Assembly (NCBI GenBank): GCA_030690515.1
Contig: JAUYGP010000145.1
Span: 1-6,019, forward strand
Length of the DNA stretch: 6,019 nucleotides
Reading direction: 5' to 3'
Source of the DNA: Giesbergeria sp.
Lineage (GTDB): Bacteria > Pseudomonadota > Gammaproteobacteria > Burkholderiales > Burkholderiaceae_C
Both the position numbers and the translations under genes were made by a program. Every line of letters begins with the position of its first letter. Position 1 is the stretch's first letter. Below, piece after piece: positions 1 through 4,352 of the stretch. Below the pieces are notes generated by a model. That model worked only from the letters and a program-made list of their open reading frames with translations, had not been told where the DNA came from and did no database searches.

Positions 1-614
1 AGTACCTGCGCCTGGGCCAGCGCCTGCGCAAAGTCCACGCCCTCGTCGCGCATCTTGCTCAAGATGAAGTTGGTGGTGCCGTTGATGATGCCTGCCACCC
101 ACTCGATGCGGTTGGCCGTCAGGCCCTCACGCAGCGCCTTCACGATCGGGATGCTCACCGCCACCGCGCCCTCATAGGCCACGGCCACGCCACGTGCGCG
201 GGCGGCGGCAAAGATCTCGCTGCCGTGCACCGCCAGCAGCGCCTTGTTGGCCGTGACCACATGTTTGCCAGCGGCAATGGCCGCCAGCACCCATTCGCGC
301 GCCGGGCCCGTGCCGCCTGCGGCTTCCACGACCACATCCACCTTGGGGTGCGTGGCCACCTGCATCGGGTCATTCGTCAGCGCTATATCGGCGCCCACCA
401 CCGCCCCGGCGCGTGCCAGATTGCGCGCCGCGACCACCACCACTTCAATGCCCCGCCCTGCGCGGCCCGCAATCAGCGCTTGGTTGCGCGCCAATACGCG
501 CAAGGTGCCCGCGCCCACGGTGCCAATGCCAATCAGGCCCACGCGCAGGGGGCGCATGGCGACAGCGGCTTGGAACGACGGTGCTTCGAGGGACTGGACG
601 GGATCGCGGTACAT
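1..614 (-). CDS. hom: Homoserine dehydrogenase, N-terminal part (runs off left edge)
   Basis: Reduces aspartate semialdehyde to homoserine with NAD(P)H, the branch point to threonine, isoleucine and methionine; cytosolic. Visible are 204 codons of a protein usually about 430-440 aa: the Rossmann nucleotide-binding domain with GLIGIGTVGAG (residues 26-36), the conserved TANKALLA (121-128, catalytic-type Lys124), then GAVAVSIPIVKALREGL and GIINGTTNFILSKMRDEG, which open the catalytic domain. The C-terminal half, including any ACT domain, lies outside the window. I chose ATG at 614 because GGAG (plus-strand ctcc, 621-624) sits 6 nt upstream and an in-frame TAG (627-629) is just before it. Family members usually begin near Met20 (ATG at 557, MRPLRVGL), which has no visible Shine-Dalgarno, so the 19-residue extension is uncertain. 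The gene lies directly behind a terminator and a threonine-rich leader ORF, suggesting attenuation control. Family call is very sure; exact start is not. Confidence 0.95.
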   Translation of the reverse strand, partial: MYRDPVQSLEAPSFQAAVAMRPLRVGLIGIGTVGAGTLRVLARNQALIAGRAGRGIEVVVVAARNLARAGAVVGADIALTNDPMQVATHPKVDVVVEAAGGTGPAREWVLAAIAAGKHVVTANKALLAVHGSEIFAAARARGVAVAYEGAVAVSIPIVKALREGLTANRIEWVAGIINGTTNFILSKMRDEGVDFAQALAQAQV

Positions 615-640
615 GGACTTCTCCGGCTAACGAACAAACA

Positions 641-668
641 AAAAAACCCAGCTGCCAGAGCTGGGTTT
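641..668 (-). terminator. Rho-independent terminator / putative attenuator before hom
   Basis: On the minus strand a perfect 10-bp stem (AAACCCAGCT with AGCTGGGTTT, plus-strand 644-653 and 659-668, 5-nt loop) runs into a U-tract of seven T followed by GTTTG. It sits between the leader ORF and the hom Shine-Dalgarno, with the hom start only about 27 nt beyond the U-tract. It can end transcripts coming from the MazG-like gene, act as the hom attenuator, or both. On the plus strand the stem is not followed by a T-run, so it is directional. Confidence 0.88.
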
Positions 669-703
669 CATTCATTCGTCTTGGGGGAGAAGAGAGCGAT
701 CAC

Positions 704-746
704 CAGGTGGCTGCCGAAACGGCCACCTGCGCGTGCTCAGGTGGCC
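704..746 (-). promoter_or_regulatory. Overlapping, mutually exclusive hairpins in the hom leader
   Basis: Three related segments lie in a row. In minus-strand RNA order they are GGCCACCTG (plus-strand 738-746), CAGGTGGCC (721-729) and GCCACCTG (704-711). Segment 1 with 2 forms a perfect 9-bp stem with an 8-nt loop; segment 2 with 3 forms a perfect 8-bp stem with a 10-nt loop. They share segment 2, so only one can exist at a time. Segment 1 overlaps the last two codons and part of the stop codon of the leader ORF, so a ribosome there would mask it and favour the 2:3 stem. This is the layout of ribosome-mediated attenuation. The 2:3 stem does not overlap the terminator stem, however, so how it would antiterminate is not explained by these pairings. 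Confidence 0.6.
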
Positions 747-817
747 GCGTTGGTAGTGGTGGTAATCATTCGTGCACCCATCGCCCGCGTGAACGCAGGC
801 AGCATCATGCAACCCAT
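737..817 (-). CDS. Putative threonine-rich leader peptide of hom
   Basis: A 26-codon ORF (from ATG at 817) ends M-I-T-T-T-T-N-A-A-T-stop. The tail holds four consecutive Thr codons (752-763) preceded by Met and Ile, and another Thr as the last residue. In total 6 Thr, 5 Met, 1 Ile and 1 Asn are seen in 26 residues, all aspartate-family amino acids, which fits a sensor for the pathway hom feeds. The enterobacterial thrL leader peptide is likewise rich in Thr and Ile codons and precedes thrA; that similarity is of type, not demonstrated homology. In-frame starts at 817, 808, 805, 781 and 769 are all possible and none has a strong Shine-Dalgarno, so the N-terminus is open. The ORF is followed by alternative hairpins and a terminator, then hom. 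No convincing promoter was recognised upstream. Real translation is inferred, not shown. Confidence 0.6.
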   Translation of the reverse strand: MGCMMLPAFTRAMGARMITTTTNAAT

Positions 818-882
818 GGGGGCGGCAGCGGATGTAGTGTGAAAAGGGAGGCACGACATGAAGCGGTCAGTGTACCTGAAGC

Positions 883-1248
883 TCACAGCGCGTCGTACTT
901 GCGGCTGTGGCCTCGCGCCAGGTCCACGGGGTACTTCTGCGCGTTGAGAAGCAGCTTGGCCTGGGCTGCGTCCATGAGGTCGATGTCCAGCACCGTGGAG
1001 AGCTGCACCAGGTACAGCAGCACGTCGGCCATCTCGTGGGCCACGGCCTGTTTCTTGTCGGGTGTGAGCTGCCGGCTCTGGTCCTCGGTGAGCCACTGGA
1101 AATGCTCCAGCAGTTCCCCGGCCTCAACGATGAGCGCGCTGGCAAGGTTCTTGGGCGAATGGAACGGGCCCCAGTCGCGTGCATCGGCAAACTGCTGCAG
1201 CTGGCGGGCCAGGGAGGTGAGATTGTCCGAGGTGTTCAGGTCTGTCAT
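883..1248 (-). CDS. MazG-like nucleotide pyrophosphohydrolase
   Basis: A 121-residue all-alpha MazG-superfamily protein of the small, single-domain type (like RS21-C6/DCTPP1 and bacterial short MazG proteins). These enzymes hydrolyse (d)NTPs to monophosphate and pyrophosphate in the cytosol, often as house-cleaning of non-canonical nucleotides; the substrate cannot be read from the sequence. The metal-binding signature is present: EAGELLEHFQW (residues 42-52, with E45 and E48) and HEMADVLLYL (71-80, with E72 and D75), i.e. ExxE followed 23 residues later by ExxD. The start at 1248 is chosen because a weak AGAGG lies just upstream; an in-frame ATG at 1266 would add six residues. The gene is divergent from the acylphosphatase gene with under 50 nt between starts, and its 3' end is followed by the hom leader on the same strand, so read-through toward the hom attenuator is possible. 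Confidence 0.9.
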   Translation of the reverse strand: MTDLNTSDNLTSLARQLQQFADARDWGPFHSPKNLASALIVEAGELLEHFQWLTEDQSRQLTPDKKQAVAHEMADVLLYLVQLSTVLDIDLMDAAQAKLLLNAQKYPVDLARGHSRKYDAL

Positions 1249-1293
1249 GCCTCTGACTGTAGCCATTGGCGCGGTCGGCCTATCATGGTCCGC

Positions 1294-1605
1294 ATGACCA
1301 TGCACCCATCGCCGCTGTACGGCAACGCCGCCCGCCACCTGCGCATCACCGGTCGCGTGCAGGGCGTGGGCTACCGCTGGAACATGGCGCAGGAAGCGCA
1401 GCGACTGGGTCTGGCGGGCTGGGTGCGCAACCGTGCGGACGGCAGTGTGGAGGCCCTGGCGCATGGCGCAGCCCCGGCGGTGCAGGCCTTGATCGACTGG
1501 GCTCATCATGGCCCCGCGCTGGCCCGTGTGGACGGGGTGCAAGTGGTAGACGCCGCGTGGGATGAGGCGTGCAGCATCGTTTTTGTGCAGCAAGCTACGC
1601 TGTAG
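1294..1605 (+). CDS. acyP: Acylphosphatase
   Basis: A small alpha/beta-sandwich cytosolic enzyme that hydrolyses acyl phosphates such as acetyl phosphate and carbamoyl phosphate. The family signature ITGRVQGVGYRW (residues 18-29) carries the catalytic Arg28 and the phosphate-binding loop. GWVRNRADGSVEAL follows with the catalytic-type Asn46; the 18-residue Arg-Asn spacing matches the family (Arg23/Asn41 in the vertebrate enzyme). Length is 103 aa from ATG 1294, slightly longer than the usual 90-100. Three in-frame ATGs (1285, 1294, 1300) precede the fold within 16 nt and none has a clear Shine-Dalgarno, so the start is uncertain by a few residues. It is transcribed away from the MazG-like gene and converges on the M48 protease gene. 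Physiological role in bacteria is generally unclear. Confidence 0.94.
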   Translation: MTMHPSPLYGNAARHLRITGRVQGVGYRWNMAQEAQRLGLAGWVRNRADGSVEALAHGAAPAVQALIDWAHHGPALARVDGVQVVDAAWDEACSIVFVQQATL

Positions 1606-1658
1606 CGCAGCCTTGGCCCATGCCTCGTGTCCCGGCGCCAGGCGCGTGGGCATCAAAA

Positions 1659-1687
1659 CCCGCCGGGCCTAGCAGGGGCCGGGCGGG
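1659..1687 (-). terminator. Probable terminator of the M48 protease gene
   Basis: A GC-rich stem lies 37 nt beyond the protease stop codon. Plus-strand 1659-1664 pairs with 1682-1687 and 1666-1669 with 1677-1680, with one G-G mismatch between and a 7-nt loop. On the minus strand it is followed by TTTTG, a short U-tract. On the plus strand no T-run follows, so it probably does not serve the convergent acylphosphatase gene as an intrinsic terminator. Confidence 0.6.
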
Positions 1688-1723
1688 CTGGTGGGGTGCC
1701 CTGTGGCAAGCAGCGCGAAGCGC

Positions 1724-2476
1724 TCACGCCAGTTGCGTGCGCATGCGGTCGGCGCGGTCCTTCGGTGCGGGGTGGGTGGACAGGAAGCTGCTGGAGTTGT
1801 CCCCCGACAGCGCAGCCAGTTTCTCCAGCGCGGTCACGCAAGCCTGGGGTGTGTATTTACGGGCCTTCATGAACTTCAGGGCGTAGTCGTCGGCCTCGCG
1901 TTCGTTCGACTGGGAGTGTTGGGCATTGACGACCTTTTCGAACAGATTGCCCAGTTCGGTGCTGGCCAGCGCGCCCGCGCGGGTGTTGCTGGACTCCACG
2001 CCCTTGCGCAGGGCGCTGGTACGCAGGGCCGCCTGCATGCGCGACTTGGAGTGGCCGCTTTTGACGTGGCCGATTTCGTGGCCGATCACATAGCGCACTT
2101 CGTCGTCCGTGAACTGATCCATCAGGCCTGAATACACACGAATGGTGCCGTTGGCCATGGCAAAGGCATTAATCTGCGGAGTGAGGTACACCTTGAAATT
2201 CATCCGCAGGCCGTCGTAGTTTTGCAGGCCTGTCACCATCTTGGTCAGGCGCTTGGCATAAGCGTTGCTGGCGGGCGCTACGGAGCTTTGGCCGTCCATT
2301 TGCGTGGCAACTTGATCGAAATATTTCTTGAGATCTTCGTCCGTGATGGACTCTGCCTTGGCTAAATCCTGGCCCGCCTCGAAGGCCTTGCCCAAGTTGA
2401 ATTGGGCCCACACGGGAGAAACGGAGCTAATGCCAGAAGCCAGCGTTGCGAGAGCGATCAGGTCACGACGATTCAT
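1724..2476 (-). CDS. Periplasmic M48-family metalloprotease (LoiP/YggG-like)
   Basis: A 250-residue zinc metallopeptidase of the M48 (HtpX/Oma1/LoiP) family, a group involved in envelope protein quality control. The N-terminus MNRRDLIALATLASGISSVSP...VWA is a signal peptide with cleavage expected after VWA (residue 24); the Arg pair in NRRDLIA gives it a Tat-like look. The zinc motif is HEIGH (133-137), with the third ligand Glu192 in NEREAD (E-x-x-A-D) and the family's STHP motif at 233-236. Unlike E. coli LoiP there is no lipobox cysteine, so it is predicted soluble in the periplasm. ATG 2476 is chosen because it puts the signal peptide at the N-terminus, although no good Shine-Dalgarno precedes it. 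An in-frame ATG at 2593 does have a good AAAGGAAAG but would bury the signal peptide behind 39 residues. The gene is divergent from rseP across a 469-bp gap. The substrate cannot be read from the sequence. Confidence 0.9.
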   Translation of the reverse strand: MNRRDLIALATLASGISSVSPVWAQFNLGKAFEAGQDLAKAESITDEDLKKYFDQVATQMDGQSSVAPASNAYAKRLTKMVTGLQNYDGLRMNFKVYLTPQINAFAMANGTIRVYSGLMDQFTDDEVRYVIGHEIGHVKSGHSKSRMQAALRTSALRKGVESSNTRAGALASTELGNLFEKVVNAQHSQSNEREADDYALKFMKARKYTPQACVTALEKLAALSGDNSSSFLSTHPAPKDRADRMRTQLA

Positions 2477-2753
2477 GTAATTGAAGGAAAAGTAGGTTGA
2501 AAAGAGGTTCAGCGAGGGCGCAATGTACACAAGGACGCATGGGCCGTCACCCCCACGCATCGCACTTGCAGCGCGCTTTGTGAACTTTGTCATGCCCACT
2601 TTCCTTTTGAATACCTTTCAATTGCCCGTGCTTGCGAAATCCTCAACAATTCCGACCTGATTCAAGTCGTGCAGACATTTACAAATGGATGCACCGGCGT
2701 CGCCCTGCCCCGTATGGCTGCGGCAACACTTACGCTGCGTTGTGCAGGCCCTA
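2477..2753. other. Intergenic region without a supported gene
   Basis: This stretch lies between the protease start and the palindromic element. It is visibly more AT-rich than the coding regions between about 2570 and 2690. It must hold the protease promoter, but I could not match a convincing -35/-10 pair on the minus strand. A 12-bp palindrome, CATTTACAAATG (2676-2687), could be an operator but has no other support. I see no fragment of dxr or any other recognisable coding remnant. Confidence 0.6.
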
Positions 2754-2912
2754 GTGCCCCGAGTTAGAAGTATGTTTCATAAAAATGCCGAGAATCGCCG
2801 CCATGCAGCGTTGCAAATCCTCGCGATAGCACCGGCTATCGCTGTGGTTTGCGCCTTGCCTGACGACGATTTCGACATCTTTATTTTTCAACTAACTTCT
2901 AACTCAGGACAC
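2754..2912. mobile_element. MITE-like imperfect palindrome with TA flanks
   Basis: Almost the whole segment folds back on itself around a centre at about 2832. The outer ends are perfect over 11 bp (GAGTTAGAAGT 2761-2771 with ACTTCTAACTC 2895-2905), and pairing extends outward through CCTAGTG (2750-2756) with CACTAGG (2910-2916). Inner arms 2785-2806 and 2858-2878 pair with few interruptions, and the tip is a perfect 8-bp stem, GCGATAGC with GCTATCGC (2823-2830, 2835-2842), with loop ACCG. Each end is bordered by TA inside CTAG, so removing the segment plus one TA restores a single CTAG, the preferred target of IS630. No transposase ORF fits inside, so it would be a non-autonomous element. 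Length is 159 bp between the TAs. It ends 33 nt before the rseP start, so it may carry or displace the rseP promoter. Alternatives are an ERIC-like intergenic repeat or a structured RNA. Family assignment is inference. Confidence 0.65.
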
Positions 2913-2945
2913 TAGGCGCCGCCGCCTGATTTCACGGGAACACGC

Positions 2946-4307
2946 ATGTTGACCATTGTTGCTTTTCTTGTGGCCCTGGGCCTGCTGATTGCCGTCCATG
3001 AATACGGTCACTACCGTGTGGCGGTGGCCTGCGGCGTAAAGGTGCTGCGCTTTTCGGTGGGTTTTGGCAAACCTCTGCTGCGTTGGCAGCCTAAGGGGTC
3101 TTCCACCGAGTTCGTGTTGGGAGCGTTTCCGTTGGGCGGTTATGTCCGCATGCTGGACGAGCGCGAAGCGCCGGTGCCCGCCGAGGAGCGTCACCTGGCC
3201 TTCAATACCCAGCGGCTGCGTTCGCGGGCGCTCATCGTCGCGGCGGGCCCAGTGGCCAATCTGGTGCTGGCGATGCTGTTATATGCCACGGTCAACTGGA
3301 TGGGGGTGCAAGAGCCCATGGCCTATCTTGCCCGTCCGGTGCCCGGTTCTGTGGCCGAGTCGGCAGGCCTGCATGGCGGCGAATTGGTGCGCAATGCGGC
3401 CATGGGCGACGAGGAACCGCAGCCTGTGCGGTCTTTCGAAGACCTGCGCTGGCTGTTGACACGTGGAGCGCTGGAGGCCACCCCGGTGCGGCTGGAGCTG
3501 GAGCCGACCCCCGGTGCAAGCCAGCGCACGGTGGTCCTGGCCCTGAATGAACTGGATACCCGCGAAGCCGATGCGCGCCTCATGCAGATGATCGGCATCG
3601 TGGGGCCCTGGACACGGCCTGTGATGGGCGAGGTCATGGCTGATGGCGCAGCCCAGCGCGCCGGCCTGCGCGAGGGCGATGTGGTGCTGCGCATTGGTAC
3701 GATGGACGTGGTTGATGGCCAGCAGTTGCGTGCACTGATCCGTGGTTCGGTGCGCGATGGGCAGCCTGTATCGCAGCCCTGGCGCATCCAGAGGGGTGCG
3801 CAGACCCTGACGCTGGACGTGCAGCCCGAGGTACAGCAGGACCAGGGCGAACAGATCGGGCGCGTGGGTGCCTATGTGGGCGCCAGGCCAGAGTTCACCA
3901 CCGTGCAGTACGGGCTTTTTGAAGGCCTGTGGAGCGGCGTCACGCGCACCTGGCAGGTGTCGGTGTTGACCTTGCGCATGATGGGCCGCATGGTCATTGG
4001 CGAAGCCTCGCTCAAGAACATCAGCGGCCCCTTGACGATTGCCGACTATGCTGGGCGGTCGGCCAGCATGGGGCTGACGCAGTACCTGGCATTTTTGGCT
4101 CTGATCAGTGTGAGCCTGGGCGTGCTCAACCTGTTGCCGCTGCCCGTCCTCGACGGGGGGCACCTGATGTATTATCTTTGGGAGGGCGTGACGGGCAGGG
4201 GCGTCTCGGACGCCTGGATGGCGTACTTGCAGCGCGGCGGAATCGCGGTGCTGCTGTTGATGATGTCCATCGCCATGTTCAACGATATCTCCCGGTTTTT
4301 TGGCTAA
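2946..4307 (+). CDS. rseP: RseP site-2 intramembrane zinc metalloprotease
   Basis: An inner-membrane protease that in E. coli performs the second cut of the anti-sigma factor RseA after DegS, releasing sigma-E, and also removes remnant signal peptides. It has 453 aa, close to the E. coli length of 450. The first membrane segment carries the zinc motif HEYGH (residues 18-22). GGYVRML (64-70) follows, then a second membrane segment (about 95-116). Two PDZ domains occupy roughly 125-205 and 222-295. A third hydrophobic region (about 380-400) contains NLLPLPVLDGG (395-405) with the zinc-ligand Asp403, and a last segment (431-447) is near the C-terminus. ATG 2946 is supported by GGGA 6 nt upstream. 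bamA follows after 45 nt on the same strand, so they are probably co-transcribed. The usual upstream partners uppS-cdsA-dxr are absent; instead the palindromic element ends 33 nt before the start, so the gene needs its own promoter here. Confidence 0.97.
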   Translation: MLTIVAFLVALGLLIAVHEYGHYRVAVACGVKVLRFSVGFGKPLLRWQPKGSSTEFVLGAFPLGGYVRMLDEREAPVPAEERHLAFNTQRLRSRALIVAAGPVANLVLAMLLYATVNWMGVQEPMAYLARPVPGSVAESAGLHGGELVRNAAMGDEEPQPVRSFEDLRWLLTRGALEATPVRLELEPTPGASQRTVVLALNELDTREADARLMQMIGIVGPWTRPVMGEVMADGAAQRAGLREGDVVLRIGTMDVVDGQQLRALIRGSVRDGQPVSQPWRIQRGAQTLTLDVQPEVQQDQGEQIGRVGAYVGARPEFTTVQYGLFEGLWSGVTRTWQVSVLTLRMMGRMVIGEASLKNISGPLTIADYAGRSASMGLTQYLAFLALISVSLGVLNLLPLPVLDGGHLMYYLWEGVTGRGVSDAWMAYLQRGGIAVLLLMMSIAMFNDISRFFG

Positions 4308-4352
4308 CCTTATGGTCACCATGCCTGCGCATTGGTGGCACCGGCTTCATTC

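Noticed and set aside
413..1297. A 294-codon plus-strand ORF across hom, the leader and the MazG-like gene
   Set aside because: It is antisense to two well-supported genes and shows no domain; high-GC shadow.
2676..2687. 12-bp palindrome CATTTACAAATG as an operator
   Set aside because: Only 5-bp arms, single copy, no recognised regulator motif.
2856..2884. Possible rseP promoter TTGCCT, 17-nt gap, CTTTAT
   Set aside because: The -10 matches consensus at only three of six positions and lies inside a palindrome arm; not enough to call.
2898..2902. TCTAA resembling a sigma-E -10 box upstream of rseP
   Set aside because: No GAACTT-type -35 element at the right distance, and the bases belong to the perfect 11-bp inverted repeat.
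2685..2915. A 76-codon plus-strand ORF before rseP
   Set aside because: It lies mostly inside the palindromic element, resembles no protein I recognise, has no Shine-Dalgarno, and its composition follows the repeat arms.
3279..4322. A 347-codon minus-strand ORF opposite rseP
   Set aside because: Antisense open frame caused by high GC; it is low in hydrophobic structure, rich in His/Arg/Gln, and lies opposite an unmistakable RseP.
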